Source of the DNA: Bacteroidales bacterium | GTDB lineage: Bacteria > Bacteroidota > Bacteroidia > Bacteroidales > F082 | Direction of reading: 5' to 3' | DNA length: 35,226 nt | Assembly (NCBI GenBank): GCA_017616735.1 | Contig: JAFZXP010000075.1 | Location: forward strand, 1-35,226 | Shown: piece after piece, positions 9,191 to 16,845 of the stretch | Numbering within the stretch: the stretch's first letter is position 1 | How the letters are laid out: each line of letters starts with the position of its first letter | The notes under the pieces: generated by a model | Seen by the model: the letters and a program-made list of their open reading frames with translations, nothing else | Told to the model about the DNA's origin: nothing | Databases searched by the model: none | Translations under genes and position numbers: made by a program

Positions 9191-11120
9191 ACTTCACAAC
9201 AACCTTTGTTGTCTGGTTGTTTGCGTTGACGAAGTAGATACCTGACTCGAGGTTGACGTTGATGTCTTTCACGTTCTTGTAGGTCTTGACCAACTGACCA
9301 ACTGTGTTGTAGATGTTCACATCTGAAGCATAGTTGAGGTTGACCTGGAATGAACCCTGAGCTGGGTTAGGATAGACGTTCATTGTCTGAGCGGCGTGGA
9401 TGTTGTTCTCCTGAACACCATCATACCATTCGTTCAAATAAACCTTAACAGCTACATAGTGATTGTCTGATGAATCTGGGTCATCACCCTGTACGAATGT
9501 GCCAGGATACATGTCGAACTGTGAGCAAACCCAAACATAGTCGCCGTCAGCATCGCTGTAAACGTATGGGATGGCTTGGTCGTAGACCATTTCTGTCATT
9601 CCTGACTCGAAGCCTGTGAGAACCTGCTCTCTGCCTTCCCATGTGATACCATTGTCGTATGACACGTTCACAAACAATCTGTAGTAGTAAACGCCGTCCA
9701 GTAAGTATAAATCGTCAGCATCCTGAGCGATCATTGACCAGAAAGCGTAGATAGCGCCATTGCTCTTGTCATAAGCCATTGTTGCGAATGCGCATCTGCC
9801 GCTGTTATACTTACCATGGCTGTCGGTTCCAAGGTCGCCAACAGCAACCCAATAGTAACCATCCTCACCATATTCAACACCATGAACTACATTGCCGTTG
9901 TCGTCGAGACCTACGAGGTCGCCAATGTACTCAGGAAGCTGCTCGTGAGTAGCGTCTGACCAATATGGTGCGCTGCCATAAATGTCGTAGTACATGTAAG
10001 TTGTGTCCATGATGAATGGCTGGCCAACTTCACCGATACCGCCTTCGCAAAGCGCGTTCTTAGGAAGAGTTTCGCTCCAGTAACCAACGCCACCGAGTGA
10101 TGGATAGTATGAACCGCTACCAGGCTCACCTGTGCTGCCGTTGAATTCGTAAACAACGCAGAGATTGTCATCGTTGTCGAAGATTGCGTTTGTCCAACGA
10201 GGATAGAAGAATACTCTCTCGCCAAAGTCGGTGTGGACACCAGCGTGCTGGTAGAACACTCTGTCTGACCATGTCTCACCGTTGTCTTCTGAAATGACGA
10301 GCTTGCCATCTGACCAAGCGTTGTTCAAAATGAATGAAACGCGGTTTGGTTTTGCAGGATCATAAAGCATGAAGTATGTTACATTTGAACCGGCATCTGA
10401 CAGTTCGTTTGCAGTCATGCCTGGAAGAATCTCGGCTTCTCTTGTCCATGCGCCATTTGCATACTGATAGTAAATGATAGGATCGGTGTATGGATCTTCG
10501 CCACCATTGTTTGTGCAGAGCACGTGGATGATGTCAAGGCCTGGGCCTGAGCACTGTACCACCGGCCAGCAAGGATCAGAACCTGCCGGAGCCGGCATAA
10601 CGATACCTTCACCAAAGCTTGCGGTTGGGTTGTTGCGGAAATCTTCGTTGATGAAGATTCTGCAGTCATCTGCTGTGTGGGCAGCAATCACAAGACCGTT
10701 CTGTTTGTAACGGGCAACGCAACCAAAACCAGTCTTCACACCTTCAGCGCGTAATTCGTTGAATTCCCATTCGCCAACGGCCGGGTCGAACCATGCCAAT
10801 CCGGTACCACGATCTGAGTAATTGGTTGTGGTGGCAAGAGTGTAGCACATTACTGCAAAACCGTCAGGCCATACAGCTGTGTAGTTTCTTGCGCCGGCGT
10901 TTGTCTGCCAGTCGTAAGTTGAATAAGCCAACTCAGTGACTTCTGGAGCCACCATGATGCTTCTTGTTGCTGATGGGAAGTTGGCCATAACAGCCTCTTC
11001 ACCTCTGAACACCTGCTGCTGGGCAGGATTCATCTTCATGTTCTTTGAAACGCCTTTTACCTGAGCGAATCCTGTGACGGCCATTGCCATCACGAGTGCT
11101 AATGTAAATAATCTCTTCAT
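9189..11120 (-). CDS. T9SS-secreted protein with Asp-box (BNR-like) motifs
   Basis: A 643-residue exported protein. Residues 1-19 form a signal peptide ending in GFA before Q20. Two Asp-box-like motifs, SEDNGETW (near residues 275-282) and SYDNGITW (near 487-494), suggest a sialidase-like beta-propeller, but I see no sialidase catalytic set, so I do not call it an enzyme. Residues about 575-643 are a type A T9SS sorting domain: MNVYPNPAQGSFQVNL, then VNIYNTVGQLVKTY, ending SGIYFVNANNQTTKVVVK. It is probably moved across the outer membrane by T9SS, as is the giant protein downstream. It stands alone, with its own promoter and terminator. Function is unknown. Confidence 0.85.
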   Translation of the reverse strand: MKRLFTLALVMAMAVTGFAQVKGVSKNMKMNPAQQQVFRGEEAVMANFPSATRSIMVAPEVTELAYSTYDWQTNAGARNYTAVWPDGFAVMCYTLATTTNYSDRGTGLAWFDPAVGEWEFNELRAEGVKTGFGCVARYKQNGLVIAAHTADDCRIFINEDFRNNPTASFGEGIVMPAPAGSDPCWPVVQCSGPGLDIIHVLCTNNGGEDPYTDPIIYYQYANGAWTREAEILPGMTANELSDAGSNVTYFMLYDPAKPNRVSFILNNAWSDGKLVISEDNGETWSDRVFYQHAGVHTDFGERVFFYPRWTNAIFDNDDNLCVVYEFNGSTGEPGSGSYYPSLGGVGYWSETLPKNALCEGGIGEVGQPFIMDTTYMYYDIYGSAPYWSDATHEQLPEYIGDLVGLDDNGNVVHGVEYGEDGYYWVAVGDLGTDSHGKYNSGRCAFATMAYDKSNGAIYAFWSMIAQDADDLYLLDGVYYYRLFVNVSYDNGITWEGREQVLTGFESGMTEMVYDQAIPYVYSDADGDYVWVCSQFDMYPGTFVQGDDPDSSDNHYVAVKVYLNEWYDGVQENNIHAAQTMNVYPNPAQGSFQVNLNYASDVNIYNTVGQLVKTYKNVKDINVNLESGIYFVNANNQTTKVVVK

Positions 11121-11183
11121 AATGTTAATGAATTGGTTAATAAATAATTTTTAATTGTATTCAGTTTTATACATTATACAATG

Positions 11184-11213
11184 CAAAATTACATTTTTTT
11201 TTAATTCATGCAA
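11184..11213 (-). promoter_or_regulatory. Bacteroidetes-type promoter for the Asp-box cargo gene
   Basis: Minus-strand TTG (11211-11213), 19 bp, TAATTTTG (11184-11191). Leader to the ATG is about 60 nt. Confidence 0.8.
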
Positions 11214-11275
11214 CAAAAAAGTTAAAAAAAATTAAAGTCCCATAATTAATAAGGTATTAACATTATTAAAAAAAT

Positions 11276-11303
11276 CTAATGGCTAATGGCTAATAGCTAA
11301 TGG
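11276..11303. repeat. Heptamer tandem array 4 (CTAATGG)
   Basis: Four 7-bp units: CTAATGG, CTAATGG, CTAATAG, CTAATGG. The array lies directly upstream of the kdsA -7 element, the only array placed at a gene start rather than a gene end. Confidence 0.9.
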
Positions 11304-11311
11304 CTTTTTTA

Positions 11312-11319
11312 TATATTTG
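11312..11319 (+). promoter_or_regulatory. -7 element of kdsA
   Basis: TATATTTG, an exact TAnnTTTG match, 14 bp before the ATG. No clear TTG lies at the expected upstream distance because array 4 occupies that position. Confidence 0.65.
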
Positions 11320-11333
11320 CAAAAAATTTCAAC

Positions 11334-12149
11334 ATGATAACCCAAAGCAATTATCCTTTTTTGAAAGGACTTAAGCCTAACCGCTTTTTCCTGCTGGCCG
11401 GGCCATGCGTTATTGAGGATGAACAATCGCCATTTTATATAGCCGAAACGCTTGTTAAAATCACTCAAAAATTTGATATTCCTTATGTTTTCAAGGGTTC
11501 GTATCGTAAGGCCAACCGCTCGCGCCTGGATTCGTTCCAGGGAATTGGCGACGAAAAGGCTTTGAATGTTTTGAGAAATATCAAAAAGGAATTCGGCGTG
11601 CCTGTTGTCACCGACATACACTCGTGCGAGGAGGCGGCCATGGCGGCTGAATATGTCGATATACTTCAAATTCCGGCATTTTTGTGCCGCCAGACCGATT
11701 TATTGATTGCTGCCGCCAAAACGGGCAAAACCGTCAATATCAAGAAAGGCCAGTTCTTGTCGGGCGCTTCAATGCGATTTGCTGTCGATAAGGTGATGCA
11801 GTCGGGCAATCAGTCGGTGATGCTCACCGATAGGGGCAATTTCTTCGGTTATCAGGATTTGGTAGTTGACTATCGCAACATTTACGATATGCAACAGTGT
11901 GATGTTCCGGTAATAATGGACGTGACACATTCTCTGCAGCAGCCAAACCAAACCGCCGGAGTTACCGGTGGCCGTCCGGAAATGATTGAACTGATATCAA
12001 AAGCCGCGATTGCAGTTGGTGCCGACGGACTGTTTATGGAAACACATCCCAATCCGGCCGTGGCAAAATCAGACGGTGCCAATATGCTGCGTCTCGACCT
12101 CGTGGAAGGACTGCTCGAAAAACTCGTGAGAATAAAAGAAGCGCTTTAA
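11334..12149 (+). CDS. kdsA: KDO-8-phosphate synthase, metal-dependent type
   Basis: 271 residues. It condenses phosphoenolpyruvate with D-arabinose-5-phosphate to give 3-deoxy-D-manno-octulosonate-8-phosphate, a cytoplasmic step in lipopolysaccharide core synthesis. Family motifs include AGPCVIE near the N-terminus, FKGSYRKANRS, LQIPAFLCRQTDLL, NIKKGQFLSG and METHPNP. Cys25, His199, Glu236 and Asp247 have the same spacing (174, 37, 11) as I recall for the metal ligands of the Aquifex enzyme (Cys11, His185, Glu222, Asp233). It therefore belongs to the metal-dependent class rather than the E. coli type, which has Asn at the Cys position. Its TAA stop lies in the heptamer array shared with aat, which it faces. 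Confidence 0.96.
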   Translation: MITQSNYPFLKGLKPNRFFLLAGPCVIEDEQSPFYIAETLVKITQKFDIPYVFKGSYRKANRSRLDSFQGIGDEKALNVLRNIKKEFGVPVVTDIHSCEEAAMAAEYVDILQIPAFLCRQTDLLIAAAKTGKTVNIKKGQFLSGASMRFAVDKVMQSGNQSVMLTDRGNFFGYQDLVVDYRNIYDMQQCDVPVIMDVTHSLQQPNQTAGVTGGRPEMIELISKAAIAVGADGLFMETHPNPAVAKSDGANMLRLDLVEGLLEKLVRIKEAL

Positions 12150-12194
12150 CTGTCAACTGTCAACTGTCAACTGTTAACTGTCAACTGTTAACTG
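12146..12194. repeat. Heptamer tandem array 5 (TCAACTG/TTAACTG), seven units
   Basis: Exactly seven 7-bp units in the order T-C-C-C-T-C-T at position 2 (TTAACTG or TCAACTG). The kdsA stop (12147-12149) and the aat stop (12174-12176) both lie inside it, and aat's last residues LTVDS are encoded by it. Confidence 0.95.
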
Positions 12195-12926
12195 CATCAA
12201 CTCTGCTGAGCCATTGCCCCAGTTGCCGACCAAGCTTTGTTCGTTGACGAGTCTTTTCAATGTTTTGATAAACTCCTTGCGCGGTATCGGAGCCGCTCCG
12301 AGCCGTTTCATGTGGCTGGTTTCCTGCTGGGCGTCAATTAGCTCGAAGTTGTTTCTGATTAAAAACTGACATAAATTGTAAAACGCCACTTTCGAAGCTT
12401 CGGCCTTGGTGTGGAACATCGACTCGGCGCAGAATACCTTGCCAATCGATACCCCGTAAAGTCCGCCAACCAGCTCGTTGTCAAGATATGTCTCAACCGA
12501 GTGGGCGAAACCTAATTCATGCAATTCGCAATAAGCCGATATCATGTCTTCGCTTATCCATGTGCTGGACTCGTCGGCGTCGTCGGGCTCTTCCTCAATC
12601 TGATCGTCGGTGCGCGGCACTGTGGCGCATGCTCTGATCACTCCTTCGAAATTTGTATCAAAAGAGCATGAGTATCGGTTGGATTCCAGCGTTTTCCACA
12701 ATGATTTTGTCATCTTCAGGCCGGATGGTTCCATGACCATGCGAGGGTCGAGCGACCACCACAGAATAGGTTCGCCGTCGGTGTACCATGGGAATATCCC
12801 CGAACGATAGGCGATGAGTAGCCTTTCGGGCGATAAGTCACCGCCAATGGCAAGCAATCCGTCTTTGGTGGCACGGCTTACCGGCGGGAAATCAAATACC
12901 TCATCTTTCAACATGTAAATCGGCAT
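12174..12926 (-). CDS. aat: Leucyl/phenylalanyl-tRNA-protein transferase
   Basis: 250 residues. Aat adds Leu or Phe from aminoacyl-tRNA to proteins with N-terminal Arg or Lys, marking them for ClpAP by the N-end rule in the cytoplasm. Visible motifs are FPPVSRATKDGLLAIGGDLS, YRSGIFPWY, WWSLDPR, TWISEDMISAY, the HSVETYLDNELVGGLYGVSIG segment, FCAESMFH and IDAQ. Between ACATVPR and TWI there is an acidic stretch (DDQIEEEPDDADESS) that I recall as much shorter in the E. coli enzyme. The C-terminal LTVDS is repeat-encoded. The gene converges on kdsA and diverges from truA. Confidence 0.96.
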   Translation of the reverse strand: MPIYMLKDEVFDFPPVSRATKDGLLAIGGDLSPERLLIAYRSGIFPWYTDGEPILWWSLDPRMVMEPSGLKMTKSLWKTLESNRYSCSFDTNFEGVIRACATVPRTDDQIEEEPDDADESSTWISEDMISAYCELHELGFAHSVETYLDNELVGGLYGVSIGKVFCAESMFHTKAEASKVAFYNLCQFLIRNNFELIDAQQETSHMKRLGAAPIPRKEFIKTLKRLVNEQSLVGNWGNGSAELMQLTVDS

Positions 12927-12957
12927 ATCTTAAGTTTTTGAGGTTAAAATCACAGCA

Positions 12958-12988
12958 CAAAGATAAATAATAATTTTCAATAATGCAA
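12958..12988 (-). promoter_or_regulatory. Promoter of aat
   Basis: Minus-strand TTG (12986-12988, within TTTG), 20 bp, TATCTTTG (12958-12965). It lies back to back with the truA -7 element. Confidence 0.75.
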
Positions 12989-12996
12989 ATATTTTT

Positions 12997-13004
12997 TAAT
13001 TTTG
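12997..13004 (+). promoter_or_regulatory. -7 element of truA
   Basis: TAATTTTG, an exact TAnnTTTG match 17 bp before the ATG. No good -33 box is seen. Confidence 0.6.
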
Positions 13005-13021
13005 CCGGGTAAAAAATTTCT

Positions 13022-13750
13022 ATGAATCGCTATTTCTTACATCTGGCTTACAACGGCAAGGCTTATCATGGCTGGCAGATTCAGCCTGGCGACGTTACCG
13101 TGCAGGAGACGTTGGAAAAATGCATAAGTCTGAAGCTGAAGCAAACTGTCAGCATTATCGGGTGCGGGCGTACCGATACCGGGGTCAACGCTCGCAATTT
13201 CTATGCTCATTTCGAGAGCGAGCCGATTGAAGATTTGCAACAGTTTGTGTATCAGTTGAATGTGTTTCTGCCGGATGATATTGTGGTGTTTCGCTGCTGG
13301 CAGGTTGCGCCTGATTTTCACGCTCGTTTCGATGCCAAGTCGCGTACATATCACTACTACGTGACGCGAACCAAAAATCCGTTTCATACCGACGATGCGC
13401 TTTACGTGTATGGCAAATTGGATGTGAATAAAATGAATGAAGCGGCAAAGATACTTTTTGAATATCAGGATTTTACAAGTTTTTCGAAGCTTCATACGCA
13501 GGTCAAGACCAACAATTGCAGGATAATGGAAGCCAGATGGTATGAAGACGGTGATTTGCTTGTGTTTCGTATAAAAGCCGACAGGTTTCTGAGGAATATG
13601 GTGCGGGCGATTGTGGGGACGCTGCTTGAAGTCGGTAAGGGTAAGATGACTCTTGACGGCTTTCGCGCTGTTATCGAACAAAAAGACCGCTGCTCAGCTG
13701 GCACTTCAATGCCGGCTCACGCCTTGTTTTTAGAAGAAGTGACGTATTGA
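13022..13750 (+). CDS. truA: tRNA pseudouridine(38-40) synthase
   Basis: 242 residues. TruA converts uridines 38-40 in the tRNA anticodon arm to pseudouridine. The catalytic Asp is Asp52 in GCGRTDTGVNA. Other family segments are YNGKAYHGWQIQP near the N-terminus, FHARFDAKSRTYHYYV, DFTSFSK and the FLRNMVRAIVGTLLEVGKGK stretch. Length is typical. It has its own -7 element and is followed by a long hairpin that separates it from the converging GH97 gene. Confidence 0.97.
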   Translation: MNRYFLHLAYNGKAYHGWQIQPGDVTVQETLEKCISLKLKQTVSIIGCGRTDTGVNARNFYAHFESEPIEDLQQFVYQLNVFLPDDIVVFRCWQVAPDFHARFDAKSRTYHYYVTRTKNPFHTDDALYVYGKLDVNKMNEAAKILFEYQDFTSFSKLHTQVKTNNCRIMEARWYEDGDLLVFRIKADRFLRNMVRAIVGTLLEVGKGKMTLDGFRAVIEQKDRCSAGTSMPAHALFLEEVTY

Positions 13751-13760
13751 TTAATACTCC

Positions 13761-13836
13761 AAAACCATATGAAAAATCAGTCTCGGGTAAAGCTTTAGGC
13801 TTTACAGGCCTGATTTTTTCATATGGTTTTTCCGTC
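13761..13836 (+). terminator. Long stem-loop after truA, likely terminator and repeat-family member
   Basis: AAAACCATATGAAAAATCAG (13761-13780) pairs with CTGATTTTTTCATATGGTTTT (13810-13830). The loop holds an inner hairpin, GTAAAGC-TTTAG-GCTTTAC, and CCGTC follows the right arm. The outer design and the trailing GTTTTTCCGTC match the three elements at 24.0-24.4 kb, so it appears to be a diverged member of that family. Confidence 0.75.
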
Positions 13837-13871
13837 AATTGCTTCAGAGAGGCTTTACAGGCCTGATTTTT
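13797..13871. repeat. Direct repeat: part of the stem-loop element duplicated
   Basis: AGGCTTTACAGGCCTGATTTTT occurs at 13797-13818 and again at 13850-13871. The second copy is followed by CACACGG rather than CATATGG, so it looks like a half element next to the full one. It lies just after the stop of the GH97 gene on the minus strand. Confidence 0.8.
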
Positions 13872-13883
13872 CACACGGTAAAA

Positions 13884-15896
13884 CTAGTTAATGATAATTA
13901 CAGCGCCGCCGCCACTCGCTAATTTCACTTTGGCAGTGGAAACACTTTCTGTATTTATTTCGAAATAAACCGCGTAATCCTCGGCGTTTTTATTGGCGTT
14001 GACGCCATCTAGGTAGGTGGTGCGCCTGTGGCATTCAACACCCAATCGGCTTAAGTCGATGTCAATTTCCCGGGCTTCCCAGTTGGTAATTGCCCCGATA
14101 TACCAAACATCGCCCGAGCGTCTTGCGATTACCGCATATTCGCCAAGTTTGCCGTCGAGGGCTATAGTTTCGTCCCAGACGGTGGGTATGCTGGCAATCA
14201 GTTGGGTGCATTCCTGATTTTGCATATACTTGGTGGGGCTGTCACACATCATGTTGAAAGGCGATTCGAAAATTACATATTCTGCCAGCTGATGGCAACG
14301 GGTGCCTTGGCTCATCGGGTTGGTGTAGATGGCGCGGAAGTGGTGCTTGGTGGCGTTGTCCATGGCTCCTTGGGTGTAATCAAGGTTGCCGGCCACCATT
14401 CTGATGTAAGGCACCATGCATTCATAGTCAACCTGATGGAGGTCGTCGTCCCATTTTGATTGCTCCAACCCGTATACTCCCTCGAAATTCAGCACGTTAG
14501 GGTAGGTGCGGCTTAGTCCTGTCGGCTTGTAAGCTCCATGAAAATCAACGAATAAGTGATATTTGGCCGCCATAGCCGCCATGCGGTAGTAGAAGTCAAC
14601 CACCTTCTGGTCGTCGCGGTCCATAAAGTCGACCTTGAATCCTTTGATTCCCATCTCGCTGTAGTGCTTGCACACATGCTCCATGTCGCAGTCGATGGCG
14701 TAATAACCTGCCCAAAGCACAAGCCCGACGTTGCGCTCGTTGGCGTAAGCGACAAGCTCTTCCAAATTTATCTCAGTGACAACTTGGAACAAATCGGCCT
14801 GCTTGTTCACAGCCCAACCTTCGTCCAAAATCACATACTCTATGCCGTTTTTCGACGCGAAATCAATATAATATTTATAGGTGTCGTTGTTGATGCCGGC
14901 CTTGAAATCAACATCTTTGCCCCAGATGTTCCAGTTGTTCCACCAGTCCCAAGCCACTTTTCCAGGCTTAATCCAGCTGACATCCTTCACTCTGGAAGGT
15001 GAGGCGAGTTTGTAAACCATGTCGCTGTTCATCAGCTGGGCGTCGTTTTCCGAAATGACAATGGCACGCCATGGAAAATCGCGGGTTCCATTGACTTTTG
15101 CAATGTAGTTCTCGCGTTCTTTTACCACCATCTGCAGCATGTTGTGACCGCCTTGTTCCTCAACTTTCGGATAGGTTGCCTGCACGGCTTCGAGGCTGTT
15201 GCCTTCGCCTTTGCGGAAGAAAGTGCCGGGATAATCTTCCAGATCCGACTCCACGATGACTGCTTTTTTGCCGTCTTTCAGACATATTAATAAAGGTGTG
15301 AAAGCGATGCGTTCGACATCCATCTTTGAAATAGAATCTATAGTATATTGGCTTTCGAATGATGTGAAAAACTGCTGTGTCAGGAAGTCGCCTTCGCCTT
15401 TGCGGGCATTCACGTATGGAATATATGCCACGTAATCGTCGTCAAAACAATAATTTACGTTTTCTTTCCTGATGATTATCGGCTTTTTGAATTTTGTAGA
15501 GAAACGATAAGCCACCCCGTCGTCAAATGCTCTGAAAGTCAAGGAATAATTTTTGGAGAAATTGATAATCAATTCGTTATAATTGTTTTCGACTTTTGAT
15601 TTCTTGTAAAAATTGGCATTTATAACATCATTGACCGAGTTGGTCTTGATATTTTTCACTGATCCTTTTAATCCTAAAATAGTTCCGTCGCCCAACTCCA
15701 TAGAAATTGGTGAATCATTGATAATTGTAGTGTTATCGTGCTTCACCGAATAAACCACCTCGTCGCCGACACTGATTGTTATTTCAATTTTCCCGTCGGG
15801 TGATTTTAATTTGTATTCGGTGTTTTTGGCCGCATTTGCGCCATAAGCCACATTGATTCCGATTACTACCGCTAAGAATAACACTAATTTCTTCAT
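13884..15896 (-). CDS. Glycoside hydrolase family 97, retaining type
   Basis: 670 residues with a signal peptide (residues 1-19, ending AYG), so periplasmic or outer membrane-associated. GH97 enzymes act on alpha-linked sugars: the SusB group are inverting alpha-glucosidases and the BtGH97b group are retaining alpha-galactosidases. The catalytic barrel shows AWDWWNNWNIWG, YVILDEGWA, GIKGFKVDFMDRDDQ, DFHGAYKPTGLSRTYPN and NFEGVYGLEQSKWD. Asp423 (in KVDFMD) and Glu478 (in GLEQ) are 55 apart, as I recall for nucleophile Asp415 and acid/base Glu470 of BtGH97b. The inverting-type Glu after DAH is replaced by Gly in DFHGAY. An alpha-galactosidase-like retaining enzyme is inferred; the substrate is not proven. 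No SusC/SusD pair is adjacent. Confidence 0.92.
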   Translation of the reverse strand: MKKLVLFLAVVIGINVAYGANAAKNTEYKLKSPDGKIEITISVGDEVVYSVKHDNTTIINDSPISMELGDGTILGLKGSVKNIKTNSVNDVINANFYKKSKVENNYNELIINFSKNYSLTFRAFDDGVAYRFSTKFKKPIIIRKENVNYCFDDDYVAYIPYVNARKGEGDFLTQQFFTSFESQYTIDSISKMDVERIAFTPLLICLKDGKKAVIVESDLEDYPGTFFRKGEGNSLEAVQATYPKVEEQGGHNMLQMVVKERENYIAKVNGTRDFPWRAIVISENDAQLMNSDMVYKLASPSRVKDVSWIKPGKVAWDWWNNWNIWGKDVDFKAGINNDTYKYYIDFASKNGIEYVILDEGWAVNKQADLFQVVTEINLEELVAYANERNVGLVLWAGYYAIDCDMEHVCKHYSEMGIKGFKVDFMDRDDQKVVDFYYRMAAMAAKYHLFVDFHGAYKPTGLSRTYPNVLNFEGVYGLEQSKWDDDLHQVDYECMVPYIRMVAGNLDYTQGAMDNATKHHFRAIYTNPMSQGTRCHQLAEYVIFESPFNMMCDSPTKYMQNQECTQLIASIPTVWDETIALDGKLGEYAVIARRSGDVWYIGAITNWEAREIDIDLSRLGVECHRRTTYLDGVNANKNAEDYAVYFEINTESVSTAKVKLASGGGAVIIIN

Positions 15897-15926
15897 ATCT
15901 TAAATCTTTAAATTTTTAATTTGACA

Positions 15927-15934
15927 CAAATTTA
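15927..15934 (-). promoter_or_regulatory. -7 element of the GH97 gene
   Basis: Minus-strand TAAATTTG, an exact TAnnTTTG match about 30 bp before the ATG. No clear -33 box is seen. Confidence 0.55.
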
Positions 15935-15966
15935 TATCAAAATTTATTTCATATCTAAAAATTATT

Positions 15967-15974
15967 TAATTTTG
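15967..15974 (+). promoter_or_regulatory. -7 element of pepE
   Basis: TAATTTTG, 23 bp before the ATG, in a divergent arrangement with the GH97 promoter. Confidence 0.6.
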
Positions 15975-15997
15975 TAAAAATTTTAACGGATATAAAT

Positions 15998-16762
15998 ATG
16001 AGAAACTTACTTTTAATCAGCAATTCCACAAACTTTGGTGAAACATATCTGGCTTGGGCAATGACCCAGCTTGAACAATTTTTCGACAAGAACAAACTCG
16101 GTGCCGACAGCAAGGTGGCTTTTGTGCCATTCGCTGGCGTTTTCATCGGCGGCAATCCTTATCCGAATAGCTATGACGCTTATACTGAAAAGGTTAAGAA
16201 GGTTTTTAACGAGAAACTTGGCGTGAAGAAGTTTGTTTCGGTTCACGAAGTTGAGGACAAAGTAGGTCTGGTTAAAACTGCCGACTGCATAGTTGTCGGT
16301 GGCGGCAACACTTTCCATCTGGTTGCCGAGTTGCATAAATTCGGCTTGATGCAGGCAATCGCTGAATGCGCCAACAACGGCACACCTTATATAGGATGGA
16401 GCGCCGGCTCGAACATCGCTTGCCCTACACTTTGTACCACAAACGATATGCCTATTGTGCAGCCAGCTAGCTTTAACACATTGAATCTCATCCCATTCCA
16501 GATAAATCCTCACTATCTTGATCCGCATCCAGAAATCGACAAGATGATTAAACATGGTGGTGAGACCCGCCAGGACCGCATCAACGAATATCTGGCTGTG
16601 CGTCAGGAGATGAAAGTGGTTGGTTTGCGTGAGGCTACAGCGATCTGGGTTGTCGGCGACAAATATTACCTCAAAGGCGGCAAGAAGATGATGATTTTCC
16701 AATATGGCAAAGAACCTGTTGAACTTGAGCCGAATCAGGAAATCACCGGATACGTACTCTAA
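15998..16762 (+). CDS. pepE: Dipeptidase E (alpha-aspartyl dipeptidase, family S51)
   Basis: 254 residues. Cytoplasmic serine peptidase that cleaves dipeptides with N-terminal aspartate. The nucleophile is Ser135 in IGWSAGSNIACP; His172 in INPHYLD lies 37 residues later, the same spacing I recall for Ser120 and His157 of the Salmonella enzyme. VVGGGNTFHL, DMPIVQP and the conserved Glu in GLREATAIWV also fit. Other PepE proteins are about 230 residues, so this one is slightly longer, mainly in the N-terminal half. It stands alone between two promoters. Confidence 0.93.
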   Translation: MRNLLLISNSTNFGETYLAWAMTQLEQFFDKNKLGADSKVAFVPFAGVFIGGNPYPNSYDAYTEKVKKVFNEKLGVKKFVSVHEVEDKVGLVKTADCIVVGGGNTFHLVAELHKFGLMQAIAECANNGTPYIGWSAGSNIACPTLCTTNDMPIVQPASFNTLNLIPFQINPHYLDPHPEIDKMIKHGGETRQDRINEYLAVRQEMKVVGLREATAIWVVGDKYYLKGGKKMMIFQYGKEPVELEPNQEITGYVL

Positions 16763-16819
16763 AATATGAGTAACATTAAATAAAATTCACAAAAATTTTT
16801 ATTGTCTAATAAAAATGTT

Positions 16820-16827
16820 TATCTTTG
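16820..16827 (+). promoter_or_regulatory. -7 element for the LPP20-like/Ca2+ ATPase/aroQ run
   Basis: TATCTTTG, an exact TAnnTTTG match. It overlaps the upstream TTG at 16825, ruling that out as a start and supporting the ATG at 16846. Confidence 0.7.
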
Positions 16828-16845
16828 CGGAGTAAATTGTTAGGT

